Shown: piece by piece, positions 33,419 to 43,359 of the stretch | Position numbering within the stretch: position 1 is the first letter of the stretch | Layout of the letters: every line of letters begins with the position of its first letter | From: JANQIV01 sp050117315 | GTDB lineage: Bacteria > Bacteroidota > Ignavibacteria > Ignavibacteriales > Melioribacteraceae | Length of the DNA: 64,000 nucleotides | Assembly (NCBI GenBank): GCA_050117315.1 | Contig: JASFMY010000010.1 | Location: 21,223-85,222 of the forward strand | Direction: 5' to 3' | Translations under genes and position numbers: made by a program | Notes under the pieces: model-generated | What the model was told of the DNA's origin: nothing | Seen by the model: only the letters and a program-made list of their open reading frames with translations | Database searches by the model: none

Positions 33419-35422
33419 ATGAATAATCACAATTTTACACAATTAAGGAAAATTAAAACACTTCTTGCCGGTATATTCTTTGTATTTATTTGCACAGCCG
33501 GGATTGCAAAAAGCCAGAATCAAAAAATGTACGAAGTCCAGTCACCGGACGGTACGATTAAGCTGCTTGTAAATGCCGGTACCGGGATTACCTATTCCGT
33601 ATTCGTCGATGGGAAAGAAATTGTTGAACCATCTGCAATTTCCATGAATATTGGCGGGAACAGTATACCGGGTGAAAACCCCGCTGTAGAAGATATTCAG
33701 AGAAAAGAAATCCGTGAACAAATTAAACCTGTAGTGCCTGAGAAGTTTGCAGTTATCGAAAACCATTGCAACGAACTGTCTGTAAACTTTGCCGAAAGTT
33801 ATTCCGTTATTTTTCGGGTTTATAATAATGGTGTTGCATATCGCTTTAAAACAAATTTTGATAAGAATATTAAAGTTATCTCAGAGCAAGCAGAATTTAA
33901 TTTCGCGGGATCAAATCATATTTATTTATCCGAAGAAAAAGATTTTTTTTCGCATAATGAAGAATCTTACCAATATTTGCAGCTCGATACTTTGGAAAGC
34001 GGGATACTGTCAAGTTTACCTGTTTTGGTTGAAACCGCCGGCCCAAAGGTGTTAATTGCCGAGAGTTCATTGCGGGATTATCCCGGGATGTGGCTTAAAA
34101 CCTGGGGAGGAAATAAACTAAATGCTGCCTTTCCGCAATTTGCACTTGAAAGCAGTGCACTCCCGGACTCTGACCGTGATGTACCGGTTACAAAGTATGC
34201 CGACTTTATTGCCAAGACAAATGGCAACAGAAGCTTCCCATGGAGAATTATTGCAATTGCAAAAAAAGATGCTGATCTCATCACGAACCAATTAGTTTAC
34301 CAGCTAGGGGAAGAATTGCAGATAAAGGATCCATCATGGATAAAACCGGGAAAGGTTGCATGGGATTGGTGGAACGCGAACAACATTTACGGGGTAGATT
34401 TTAGAGCAGGCATAAATACTGAAACGTATAAGTATTATATCGATTTTGCTTCTAAATATGGCATTGAGTATATAATACTTGACGAAGGCTGGTATAAGCT
34501 GGGAAACCTTCTTGAAGTCGTACCGGAAATGGATGTTGAAGAAATCATAGCCTACGGAAAGGGAAAAAATGTAAAAATTATTCTCTGGGTAGTTTGGAAA
34601 ACACTTGACGAACAACTTCAAACAGCGTTGGACCTATTTGAAAAATGGGGGGTAGCCGGTATCAAAGTCGACTTTATGCAGCGCGACGATCAGGAAGTAG
34701 TGAACTACTACTGGAAAATTGCCGAAGAAGCCGCTAAACGGAAAATGCTTGTTGATTTTCACGGAGCTTATAAACCTTCTGGATTACGCCGGGCTTATCC
34801 GAATGTAATTACCCGTGAAGGAGTAAAAGGGTTGGAACACAATAAATGGAGCGAAGACATTACACCGTCACACAATCTGACGCTGCCTTTTATACGTATG
34901 GTACCGGGTCCTATGGACTATACCCCGGGAGCAATGGTTAATGCCCAGCCCGATAATTTTGGGGTAATTTTCAACCGCCCGATGAGTATGACTACACGGG
35001 CGCATCAAGCAGCTATGTATGTTGTCTATGAAAGCCCGCTGCAAATGATGGCAGATAACCCGTCAAACTATTTGAGAGAACAGGAGACGGCGGAATTTAT
35101 TTCGAGAATACCGACTACGTGGGAAGACACCCGTGTTCTGGAAGCTGAAGTTGGAGAATATCTTATCCTTGCAAGGAAGAACGGAAGCAACTGGTACATT
35201 GGCGCTATGACAAATGAAAAAGCAAGAGAGTTCACAATTGAGTTGTCATTCCTGGATAACGATAATTATTCGGCAGAAATTTTTGAAGACGGAATTAACG
35301 CAGACCGCTACGCAAGCGATTACCTAAAAGATAGCCGGTCGGTTTCAAAAGAAAATTCTATAAAAATTAAAATGGCGCCCGGCGGCGGATGGTCTGCTAT
35401 ATTGACTCCGTCTTCTAAATAG
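33419..35422 (+). CDS. GH97 glycosidase, retaining alpha-galactosidase type
   Basis: A 667-residue exported enzyme with a signal peptide (about residues 14-33). N-terminal beta-super-sandwich (about 35-290), (beta/alpha)8 barrel (about 300-555; WDWWNANNIYGVDFRAGINT, YIILDEGWY), C-terminal beta domain. Asp418 in GIKVDFMQRDD is placed where retaining GH97 alpha-galactosidases have their nucleophile; inverting SusB-type alpha-glucosidases have Gly there and use Glu elsewhere. REGVKGLEHNKW and GPMDYTPGAM complete the active site and calcium region. The start ATG follows CGGG. No SusC/D genes accompany it. Periplasmic action on alpha-galactosides is the likely role. Confidence 0.92.
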   Translation: MNNHNFTQLRKIKTLLAGIFFVFICTAGIAKSQNQKMYEVQSPDGTIKLLVNAGTGITYSVFVDGKEIVEPSAISMNIGGNSIPGENPAVEDIQRKEIREQIKPVVPEKFAVIENHCNELSVNFAESYSVIFRVYNNGVAYRFKTNFDKNIKVISEQAEFNFAGSNHIYLSEEKDFFSHNEESYQYLQLDTLESGILSSLPVLVETAGPKVLIAESSLRDYPGMWLKTWGGNKLNAAFPQFALESSALPDSDRDVPVTKYADFIAKTNGNRSFPWRIIAIAKKDADLITNQLVYQLGEELQIKDPSWIKPGKVAWDWWNANNIYGVDFRAGINTETYKYYIDFASKYGIEYIILDEGWYKLGNLLEVVPEMDVEEIIAYGKGKNVKIILWVVWKTLDEQLQTALDLFEKWGVAGIKVDFMQRDDQEVVNYYWKIAEEAAKRKMLVDFHGAYKPSGLRRAYPNVITREGVKGLEHNKWSEDITPSHNLTLPFIRMVPGPMDYTPGAMVNAQPDNFGVIFNRPMSMTTRAHQAAMYVVYESPLQMMADNPSNYLREQETAEFISRIPTTWEDTRVLEAEVGEYLILARKNGSNWYIGAMTNEKAREFTIELSFLDNDNYSAEIFEDGINADRYASDYLKDSRSVSKENSIKIKMAPGGGWSAILTPSSK

Positions 35423-35477
35423 AAAACAGGCTTCTAAAATGGAAGTCTTATCGGGCTTCATAAAAATCTGATGATAA

Positions 35478-35515
35478 ACCGGGTTAAGAAATTACGGTGT
35501 TTGTATTAACCCGGT
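35478..35515 (+). terminator. Possible terminator after GH97
   Basis: ACCGGGTTAA and TTAACCCGGT form a perfect 10-bp stem with an 18-nt loop, 55 bp after the stop codon. Followed by ATTTAAAAAC with only a short T-run. Confidence 0.5.
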
Positions 35516-35596
35516 ATTTAAAAACTCCGTAGGTATCTTATTTTATAAAATGTTAGTTGTTTTTATTAACGTTCAATAAATATTAAAATCATTTGT

Positions 35597-35995
35597 ATGA
35601 ATGGTGAAACAAATTTAGAAAGATTGATAAAAGGAATGACTCCTGTCCTGAATGAAGGTGAGTATGTTTTTGTTACAGTAAAGTCGGTTGAGAAAATATC
35701 AAAGCAGGAGATTGTTTGTGAGTTCAAAGAGAAAGAAGGTATTTCAGTAATATTAAAAAAGGAAACCGCGGATAAGCTAAATCTTTCTTACTCATTTGTT
35801 TCTGCATGGATAACGCTTGAAATACCTTCATCACTATCGGCAGTAGGTTTAACTGCCGCCTTCTCAACAGAATTAGCCAAACATGATATAAGCTGCAACG
35901 TAATAGCAGGTTATTATCACGACCATATTTTTGTAGATGTAAAAGGTAAAAACAAAGCGGTAAGGGTACTAAAAGAATTATCGGAAAGTTATTGA
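35597..35995 (+). CDS. ACT-domain protein (DUF2241/ACT_7 type)
   Basis: A 132-residue soluble protein made of two ACT-like halves: residues 1-65 (LERLIKGMTPVLNEGEYVFV) and 66-132 (SAWITLEIPSSLSAVGLTAA, STELAKHDISCNVIAGYYHD, HIFVDVKGKNKAVRVLKEL). This family binds small ligands, usually amino acids, and is related to the eukaryotic arginine sensor CASTOR. No partner enzyme is fused or adjacent. The ATG lacks a strong Shine-Dalgarno; a leaderless or weakly translated mRNA is possible. Confidence 0.88.
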   Translation: MNGETNLERLIKGMTPVLNEGEYVFVTVKSVEKISKQEIVCEFKEKEGISVILKKETADKLNLSYSFVSAWITLEIPSSLSAVGLTAAFSTELAKHDISCNVIAGYYHDHIFVDVKGKNKAVRVLKELSESY

Positions 35996-36061
35996 CAATG
36001 TTTTCCTTATCATTACCTAATCATTCTCCCGGTTGATCGCATATGCGTCAATTAAAAAATA

Positions 36062-36092
36062 TTATGTCACTCCTACTGAAGCTTGTGACTGT
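36062..36092. repeat. Diverged REP-like palindrome
   Basis: TATGTCACTCCTACTGAAGC followed by TTGTGACTG lines up with the palindrome in the 93-bp repeats beside the transposase (TATGTCACCCCTACGGGGTT, then GTGACTG). The arms GTCAC and GTGAC remain. Confidence 0.45.
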
Positions 36093-36108
36093 TGACAAAG
36101 GCATATAA

Positions 36109-36155
36109 AATCCCCGAAATCTTCCCGCAAGGGACAAGTAAAGATTTCGGGGATT
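36109..36155. repeat. Palindrome copy 2 (AATCCCCGAAATCTT arms)
   Basis: The same 15-bp arms as 25717-25761 with a 17-nt loop that matches the other loop in reverse orientation. It sits after the ACT-domain gene and may also stop transcription. Confidence 0.7.
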
Positions 36156-36429
36156 TATGGCAAAGCCATCACTATGTGAAAAAACAGCTCCTATCAGAGG
36201 AGTAAAAATGTTAATAGGAACTATATTATTTTGTAACTTACAAGAAGAAAGTCGGGTTTTTGTTCAAATTGTTTATATTCATTTTGAAAGTCCTGCTGAT
36301 GTGAAAATTCTTAGCAGTAGTGAAAAAATTTCGCATCAAAATTTGAAAAAAAGCTAATAAATGCAAAAATCAAACTAAATCTTTGGTGTAAAATTTGTTC
36401 TAAAATGATAAAAATTTAGGGACCTGATA

Positions 36430-39189
36430 ATGAGCAAAATTATTTTACTTTCTTTAGTAGCTTTTTTGTTTACCTCTTCACCTATTTTTTCAGCTAATGA
36501 ATTATCAGTAAAAGACAATGATCAATATGGTTCAAAACCAGGTTATATTGAAAAAGCCACATTAGTGATTGAGCCTTTTGGTAGTTATACGGAACAATCC
36601 CTTTATCTTGAGTATTCTGAGAGAAATCAATTTACTTCTAACTTGCTTGAAATTGTACATAGGTTTGAATTACCAAATGATGCTGTAATTAACGATATGT
36701 GGTTATGGATTGGTGATAGTGTTATGCAGGCACGGATGTATGACACCTGGAGTGCAAGAGAAGTTTACGATAGTATAGTTGCTGCACATTATGACCCGGC
36801 ATTTCTTGCTAAGATTGGCAGTCAATATGAATTGAAGGTTTATCCATTGGCTTCCGGCGGAAGACGGAAAGTAAAAATTAATTTTATAGTTCCCACTTTA
36901 TGGTATGGTAATCAGGCAACAGCTGAGTTACCTTTAGAAATGTTGCAATCGAATAACGCTGATCAAAAGCCTCTCGAGATTCTTTACCGGACAAAACAAG
37001 ATTCTTGGGGAACACCCACTTTGCTGGAATCCCCCGAATTAGAATTCGATGATTTGGTGGATACCCTGGATTACCATTTTCAGTATTTGCACCTGGATGA
37101 TATTTCAGAATATACATCACTAAATTTTAGGTTTAATACTCAATTTAATAACGGTTATTTAGTTGATGGATATCAAGATAAAAGTAGTTATACATATTTT
37201 CAGCTTGGTATATTGCCGGCAGATTTTTTTAACATAAAGTCAGATTCATCTTCCCAAAATGTTCTTGTTGCTTTAGATTTTAGCGGCTCTTTTAAAAAAG
37301 ATATACAAAATAATGTATTAACTTATAGGTTATTGATAGAAAATTCACTAAAACCTAATGATAAATTCAAATTTTTTGTTTCAGGTGATGGAGAAATAAT
37401 AAATTACACTGATACTTTCATGCCTGCTTCCGAACAAAGTATAAACGGAGTTTTTAACGAATTTATTCAAAGCGATTTTGCAGAATCGATAGATCAAATT
37501 TATACACCGAATATACTTTTTTGTGATTATAGTGCATCAGTAAACTGGAACTATAACGATTTATCGTTGTCTGCACGTTTAACTGAATATAATCAAATTA
37601 GCAGTTCAATTAATTCTATTACAAGTTCTAATGTAGTTGCAGCATATCGTCATGGTTACGATGATTTAATTGATCAGAATACAGCGGATCAAGTTATTGA
37701 AAAGCTTGATTCCCTCTTTATAAACGGCGGTAGATTTCTCACTTATTATGATTATAACAGGGAAGACGGAGAAAGATTAGCAACACACTATATAAATGAA
37801 TTAAAAGTAAAAAAAAGAGTAACAACCGCACTTACTCTTTACCGGAGTGAGGAGGGTAACATTGGAATGGATTTCCCTGAATCCATAACTCGTAATGCTT
37901 CATATTTTTTAGAATATAATGATCCTGATGTAAAAGTAGAACTGGTAGATGAGTATGGTGATCCGGCAGTTATTTCTAAAAAAATTGACAATGGATTAAT
38001 TGTTGTCTCCGGTATTTGGTCATTGCGAGACGATGATGCTATGAAAGCTTTGTTGGGAGCTCCTTTGCTTGGTGTAAATTCCAATACTGCCCAGTTTATA
38101 TTGGACGAGTTACTAAATGAAATTAAAGTTGAATTCCAGAGTAATAGTTTTTCTAAAGTTATCATTTTAAGTGATTCGGATTCGCTAATTTCTAAAGATG
38201 AATCGGAAAATATGGTACAAGAATATTTTGCAGGTTATGGTGAAGATTATCCCCGTTTTCTTTCAATAAACTTATTGGATAATGAAGTTTTCACCCCACC
38301 TTCTATTTCAGATAACCAAGTAGAATATTACGGTAGCGGTTATTTTCTCAGTAAAATAGCGGATGCAAGTAATGGTATTCATATGGAAAAACATTTATTT
38401 GATTGGCAATATATCCATTCAGTTTTTTCACCGTATACGGTACCTAGTATTTCGGAGTTAAATATTGAAGTAACTGTTGACAACGGAAATGGTGAACTGC
38501 TTGAATTAAGAGAAATAAACGAATTCCCCGACCCGAATAAACCAAGATTCTTTTTAGGCAAATCCAATTCCCAAACAAAAATGAATTTTCAGATTTCTGC
38601 AAGATTTGATGAAGCAGATACAGATAGCCTGAGGCAATTCGAATTTTTGGTCCCGTATGATACAACATCGTTTAATAAAATTATATCTTCTATGCTTGGT
38701 TATGAAAATATATTAGATAAGCTTAATGAAACACCGATTGATACATTGGAAGTAGTCCGTTTATCAATAGATTATAATTTGCTTACTGATTTTACTGCAC
38801 TTCTTGCATTAGAACCAAACGATACTCTTCATTTTATGAATGATCCTTTTGATGAGAGTACTTTAACTACTGTTGAGGACAGTGAAGATGAAAGTGATTC
38901 AACTTATATTGTAGCTTATCCTAATCCTTTCAACAACATGGTGAAACTTCAATTCAATCTTGAAGCCCCATCAATTATTTCAGCAGCTATTTATAATTTC
39001 ATTGGGCAGAAGATCTTTGACGTGGCAAATGATGAAAGTGTAGAAGGGACTAAAATATATACTTGGAATGGCAGAAATAATTTTGGATCAACAGTAAGCA
39101 GCGGTTTTTATATAATAAGAGCAATTATTACGGATCAAAAAACAAAAAAAGAAAATGTTTACACACACAAATTAATTTTATTAAAGTAG
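36430..39189 (+). CDS. VIT/vWA-domain surface protein with T9SS sorting domain
   Basis: A 919-residue secreted protein. Signal peptide at 1-21; VIT (inter-alpha-trypsin inhibitor N-terminal) domain at about 40-165 (VHRFELPNDAVINDMWLWIG, SAREVYDSIVAA); vWA-like domain at about 285-400 starting VLVALDFSGS, so the first MIDAS motif DxSxS is intact; a long beta-rich middle; and a C-terminal T9SS type A domain from about 830 (YIVAYPNPFNNMVKLQFNL, SGFYIIRAIIT, ending HKLILLK). It would be exported across the outer membrane and anchored at the surface. Relatives are annotated only by domain; function unknown. Confidence 0.9.
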   Translation: MSKIILLSLVAFLFTSSPIFSANELSVKDNDQYGSKPGYIEKATLVIEPFGSYTEQSLYLEYSERNQFTSNLLEIVHRFELPNDAVINDMWLWIGDSVMQARMYDTWSAREVYDSIVAAHYDPAFLAKIGSQYELKVYPLASGGRRKVKINFIVPTLWYGNQATAELPLEMLQSNNADQKPLEILYRTKQDSWGTPTLLESPELEFDDLVDTLDYHFQYLHLDDISEYTSLNFRFNTQFNNGYLVDGYQDKSSYTYFQLGILPADFFNIKSDSSSQNVLVALDFSGSFKKDIQNNVLTYRLLIENSLKPNDKFKFFVSGDGEIINYTDTFMPASEQSINGVFNEFIQSDFAESIDQIYTPNILFCDYSASVNWNYNDLSLSARLTEYNQISSSINSITSSNVVAAYRHGYDDLIDQNTADQVIEKLDSLFINGGRFLTYYDYNREDGERLATHYINELKVKKRVTTALTLYRSEEGNIGMDFPESITRNASYFLEYNDPDVKVELVDEYGDPAVISKKIDNGLIVVSGIWSLRDDDAMKALLGAPLLGVNSNTAQFILDELLNEIKVEFQSNSFSKVIILSDSDSLISKDESENMVQEYFAGYGEDYPRFLSINLLDNEVFTPPSISDNQVEYYGSGYFLSKIADASNGIHMEKHLFDWQYIHSVFSPYTVPSISELNIEVTVDNGNGELLELREINEFPDPNKPRFFLGKSNSQTKMNFQISARFDEADTDSLRQFEFLVPYDTTSFNKIISSMLGYENILDKLNETPIDTLEVVRLSIDYNLLTDFTALLALEPNDTLHFMNDPFDESTLTTVEDSEDESDSTYIVAYPNPFNNMVKLQFNLEAPSIISAAIYNFIGQKIFDVANDESVEGTKIYTWNGRNNFGSTVSSGFYIIRAIITDQKTKKENVYTHKLILLK

Positions 39190-39454
39190 TTTTTGCTTAC
39201 AGTCGTTTGCGAATAGAACTTAATTAGCAGATAAAATGAAATTATTCATCATAAGACTGTTTTATATATTTCTGTTAATGAATATGCCTGGTTAGAGGAG
39301 AAGCAGGAAGCCTGAAAATATTTTAGATAAAGGTCTATTATTCGGATATCCAAAAGTGATCCCGTAAAAAATCCGGCAAGTTAGAGTTGGCAAAAAAGAT
39401 TTTGAAAAATTTATTTAAGGAATTACTGATAATAAAATATCAGTGAGGGAAATT

Positions 39455-41623
39455 ATGCAAACAAAAAAATCTTATTCAAAAGATGAATTTGAGTTCTATT
39501 ATTTAATAGAACTTACAAAACAAAAAATCAAACCATTAAGCCGTTGGGAAAAACCGGTGAGTAATCATCAGCGCAATATACTTAAACGCCATGGGTTATT
39601 CGTTGAAGTTGTTCCTCGTAAAACGCTTATCGGCAGAAGAGTATACGAGACAGTTTTCAGTACATCTTCGCGGTACACAAATTATTATTCAAAAAAATTT
39701 GCTAATGCTTATTTCAGTAAAGCACATACTGAACAAAAGCTGGAAGGTATCTTATTTGGATATCCGTCCTGTTGCGTTAAACAGTTTATAGAACACCCTT
39801 ACTCAAAAAATAACCTTATAAGAGGAGATCAATCAATATTATTTCACTGGGCGTGTAATAACTGCAGGATTACGCCGGAGCTGCTTCCGTATTATCGTTC
39901 TGTATATAATCAAGTAAGTGAAGAATTAAAAGGCGGAATTACTATTGACAATAATGATGTAATTTTCAGCAAGCGGCGGAAAATAATACAATCAACCGCA
40001 GCAGCTCTTCTGCTTTCCGCCGGGATAGTCTCGGCACAAAGTATCACGGATAGTACACATTATATCCCGGTGGAAGGTGATGATGACCTAAACGGGCTTA
40101 CTTATGCTGAAGAAATATATTTAGGTAATTACTATTACGGTAGTGGAACGTGCGATACTTTTGCAAAATTTTATAAAACCGTAATCGATTCACTACCTAC
40201 TTATGAATGTGACGACGAGGTATATCTGCTCCATTACAAACTAAGAGGTATAGTAACCTGTCCTAAATGCGGACTGAATCTTAATATGGGTTATGTAACA
40301 ATTGTTAATCCCATGCAGAACCTTGAAATGGATATCTCTTACTTAGGACTTCATTTTATGGAAAACGGATTTTTCTCTTATGAATCAAGCATAGATACGG
40401 GCAGAATAGACATCGATAAATTAAAGAAAATATTATTCTCCTTTGATCAGGAACATATGCTTAGTGTTGAGGGAGATACCGATGGCGACGGACTAACCGA
40501 TGTTGAAGAAGATAGTCTTTGGCTTGACCATTCGGATAATGATACAGACAATAACGGTATACCAGATGGCGCTCAGTTGGCTCAGGAACTTATCCGTATT
40601 TTCCCCAAATTAGAAGAGGAATCCGATAATATTCATAGCTATATTAAGTTTATGCCGGTTTGGGGTATTGAAAATTGTGAGGTTTGCGGTTCTAGTCATA
40701 ACATGGGATATGTTGAAATAACCAACCCTGAAAATGAAAACACAGTGCAAATCCCTTATTTAGCTCTTCATTCACTTGCTCACGGCAGTTTTTCGTATAA
40801 CGGAACTGTACATCAGAATGAAAGAGTAGATCCAATAGAATTATTACGAACAATTAAAACGCATACCGTTTTTATAGATAACGATACTGATAGCGATGGT
40901 TTAAATGATTCCGAAGAAGAGTATTTCGGTTTGGATATAAATAAAATTGATACGGATAATAACGGTATTTGCGATACGAAAGAATTAGCATTAAAATTTG
41001 TTAATGATATCAAAGCTTTACCGACAGAACCGAGGACGGACGGTCCTTACATTGAATATATTGACATGGATGGAATTCATCTCTGCTCCGTTTGCGGAGA
41101 GGACGTTGTAATGGGTATAATGAATATTTATAATCCGCTTGTTAATACAATCCAGCCTTTTGAAATAAGCTACTATGCATTTCATTTCATGGAGAAAGGA
41201 AGTTTTGAACACGAAGGATTGCCCGATTATTGGGGGGACAGCAACAGGATTGACCCGGTAGAATTGTCAAATTATCTATATAGTACTGTTACCAACGTTA
41301 AACAAGATGAAAACGAACAAATCCCAAAACAATTTGCCCTGCTTCAAAATTATCCGAACCCTTTTAATCCCGGGACAACAATAATACGTTTCGATTTACC
41401 TCATGAGTCAAAAGTAAATTTACAAGTTTTTAATTTACTCGGAGAAAAAATTGCAGAAATACTTCACAACAAAATAAAATCAGCCGGGCAGCATTCTGTA
41501 ACCTGGAATACAGGTTTAAGCGGAACATTACCGAGCGGGATTTATCTTCTTAGAGCAGATATAAAGTCGTTAAAGAATAATGAAAGTTATAGTTTTGTTA
41601 GAAAAATGATTTTACTCAAATAA
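39455..41623 (+). CDS. Fusion of a Cys-rich DUF483-like domain to secreted Ca-binding/CxxCG repeats with T9SS tail
   Basis: A 722-residue protein with unusual order. Residues 1-172 are a soluble domain with FGYPSCCVKQF (Cys106-Cys107) and HWACNNCRITPELLPYY (Cys134, Cys137), resembling DUF483-like proteins. Residues 173-195 (RRKIIQSTAAALLLSAGIVS) look exactly like a Sec signal peptide, but internal. Three repeats follow at about 245-345, 390-480 and 525-612: CxxCG, NMGYVxIxNP, an aromatic LHFMExGSFSY block and a RIDP helix. DTDGDGLTDVEE-type calcium loops separate them (341-352, 477-487, with DTDNNG spacers). The last 90 residues are a T9SS sorting domain (FALLQNYPNPFNPGTTIIRF). The ATG at 39455 has GAGGGA; an in-frame GTG lies at 39443. 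No internal ATG, GTG or TTG exists near the signal-like segment. Confidence 0.85.
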   Translation: MQTKKSYSKDEFEFYYLIELTKQKIKPLSRWEKPVSNHQRNILKRHGLFVEVVPRKTLIGRRVYETVFSTSSRYTNYYSKKFANAYFSKAHTEQKLEGILFGYPSCCVKQFIEHPYSKNNLIRGDQSILFHWACNNCRITPELLPYYRSVYNQVSEELKGGITIDNNDVIFSKRRKIIQSTAAALLLSAGIVSAQSITDSTHYIPVEGDDDLNGLTYAEEIYLGNYYYGSGTCDTFAKFYKTVIDSLPTYECDDEVYLLHYKLRGIVTCPKCGLNLNMGYVTIVNPMQNLEMDISYLGLHFMENGFFSYESSIDTGRIDIDKLKKILFSFDQEHMLSVEGDTDGDGLTDVEEDSLWLDHSDNDTDNNGIPDGAQLAQELIRIFPKLEEESDNIHSYIKFMPVWGIENCEVCGSSHNMGYVEITNPENENTVQIPYLALHSLAHGSFSYNGTVHQNERVDPIELLRTIKTHTVFIDNDTDSDGLNDSEEEYFGLDINKIDTDNNGICDTKELALKFVNDIKALPTEPRTDGPYIEYIDMDGIHLCSVCGEDVVMGIMNIYNPLVNTIQPFEISYYAFHFMEKGSFEHEGLPDYWGDSNRIDPVELSNYLYSTVTNVKQDENEQIPKQFALLQNYPNPFNPGTTIIRFDLPHESKVNLQVFNLLGEKIAEILHNKIKSAGQHSVTWNTGLSGTLPSGIYLLRADIKSLKNNESYSFVRKMILLK

Positions 41624-42025
41624 ATCTAAATAAGAACAAAAGGCATTATTTAATAAAAAGCATTACACCGATTAAGCAGTGATCCCTTAATAAAATACAT
41701 GTTGAGTGAAAACGACATACTATTTTAATGAAAAATCAAAGGGGATTAGGAGCAACGATTTAAATCCAATAGATAAGTAGAGTTTCTGCAAAATTATTGT
41801 ATCCTAAGAAGAGCTGACCTGCTCATTAAAATAAAATTAGTGCTAAATTAAATAATTTTCATTAGATTATTTTATCTTTTCGTCTTGAAACTATACTTAA
41901 TTCTCTTGATTAGGTGGGCTACATAAAATCATATATATGTAATAATAAAAGACCTCGGTTTGAGAAAAAAATTCATATTCAATTCATTTTTATTTTACCA
42001 TAAACATATTTAAGGGAGAGAAAGT
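41624..42025. other. Intergenic region with one repeat end
   Basis: Only a single AGAGTTTCTGCAAAATTA end (41779-41796) of the dispersed inverted-repeat family is recognisable. The rest is AT-rich upstream DNA of the porin gene. Confidence 0.5.
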
Positions 42026-43270
42026 ATGAAAAAACTAATACCTATTGCTTTGTTTTTCTTTGTCTGCATTAACTTAAATGCACAGACTGAAAAAGAAAAA
42101 AAATCTTTCGGTATTTCTTTTAAGGGTTTTGTAAAAACCGATGCTATGCTTGATACAAGGCAGACAGTTACTGTAAGGGAAGGGCACTTTCTTCTTTATC
42201 CTCAGCCTGAAGTAAATGACCCGGACGATGAAGATATTAATGCAACTGCAAACTTTAATATGCTTTCAATACAGACCAGGCTGACAGGTACAATAACGGG
42301 GCCGGATGCATTTGGCGCTAAATCAAGCGGTGTTGTTGAAGGCGCTTTTTTCGGGCATTCAAACGGCGACATTAACGGGTTCAGACTAAGACATGCATTC
42401 TTAAAGCTTGATTGGGAAAAATCAACTTTGATGATTGGTCAATACTGGCATCCGATGTTTATTACAGAGGTGTTTCCGGGGGTAATTTCGTTTAATACAG
42501 GTGTACCTTTTCAGCCGTTCTCCAGGAACCCGCAAATCAGGTTTATTCAAAAAGTTGAAAAGGTTGAGCTTACTTTTGTTGCTGCCTCCCAGAGGGATTT
42601 TGCAAGTATTGGTCCTTCAGAAACAAATCCTAATTTGACGGAAACTACATCTAGATTCTTAAGGAATTCGGTAATACCGATTCTTGATGTTAATCTAAAA
42701 TATAAATCCGATAAATTGGTTGCAGGCGCCGGGGTAAATTTTAAATCGCTTACTCCAAGAACAGTCACGGCGTACGGTTACAAAACAGATGAAAAGATAA
42801 GTGCTCTTTCAACAATGGCCTTTGCCAAAATAAGCACCGAAGATTTTACTCTTAAACTTGAAGGAATCTACGGAGAAAATCTAACCGACCTTTTGATGCT
42901 CGGCGGCTATGCAGTAAAATCATTTGATTTCTATACGGGAGTTGAAGAATATACAGGTATTAAAACTTTATCGGCGTGGACCGACTTATCTTTCGGGAAA
43001 AAGGTTAAGTTCGGACTCTTTGCAGGTTATACAAAAAATCAAGGTGCGGATGATGTTATTGTAGGTAACCTATACACAAGAGGCGCAACTATTGAATCCG
43101 TATTTAGGGTTTCGCCGCGGGTACAATATAGAATGGGCAACACTCAATTTGCCGGGGAAGTTGAATATACCTCTGCAGCATACGGCACGGCAAATAATAA
43201 AGCCGAAGTTGAAAACACAACAAGGGTTGCAAATTTAAGATTGCTTCTGGCTGCATATTTATTTTTCTAG
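42026..43270 (+). CDS. Outer-membrane porin-like beta-barrel
   Basis: A 414-residue exported protein: signal peptide (KKLIPIALFFFVCINLNAQ), then alternating amphipathic strands throughout (GFRLRHAFLKLDWEKSTLMI, RFIQKVEKVELTFVAASQRD) ending in a C-terminal Phe, the usual outer-membrane barrel end (LLLAAYLFF). GQYWHPMF and FQPFSRNPQIRF are typical of the porin type found with solute uptake genes in this group. It is followed closely by DUF4212 and symporter genes in the same direction, so it probably lets their substrate through the outer membrane. Shine-Dalgarno AGGGAG. Confidence 0.85.
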   Translation: MKKLIPIALFFFVCINLNAQTEKEKKSFGISFKGFVKTDAMLDTRQTVTVREGHFLLYPQPEVNDPDDEDINATANFNMLSIQTRLTGTITGPDAFGAKSSGVVEGAFFGHSNGDINGFRLRHAFLKLDWEKSTLMIGQYWHPMFITEVFPGVISFNTGVPFQPFSRNPQIRFIQKVEKVELTFVAASQRDFASIGPSETNPNLTETTSRFLRNSVIPILDVNLKYKSDKLVAGAGVNFKSLTPRTVTAYGYKTDEKISALSTMAFAKISTEDFTLKLEGIYGENLTDLLMLGGYAVKSFDFYTGVEEYTGIKTLSAWTDLSFGKKVKFGLFAGYTKNQGADDVIVGNLYTRGATIESVFRVSPRVQYRMGNTQFAGEVEYTSAAYGTANNKAEVENTTRVANLRLLLAAYLFF

Positions 43271-43359
43271 AACTAACTAAGCGCAAAAAATACTTTTATT
43301 TAGTATAGCAAAAGGAAGACTTATGAAATCAACTAAATAAAAAATAAAGTGAGGCATTA

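Larger units (their letters stand above)
35996..36429. other. Intergenic region with REP-like debris
   Basis: Holds a diverged relative of the transposase-flanking palindrome (36062-36092) and the second copy of the slipin-terminator palindrome (36109-36155). A 66-codon frame at 36157-36357 starts inside this repeat and has no family match, so I do not call it a gene. Confidence 0.5.

Noticed and set aside
36157..36357. 66-codon frame after the palindrome copy at 36109
   Set aside because: Starts in repeat DNA, no Shine-Dalgarno and no family; likely chance.
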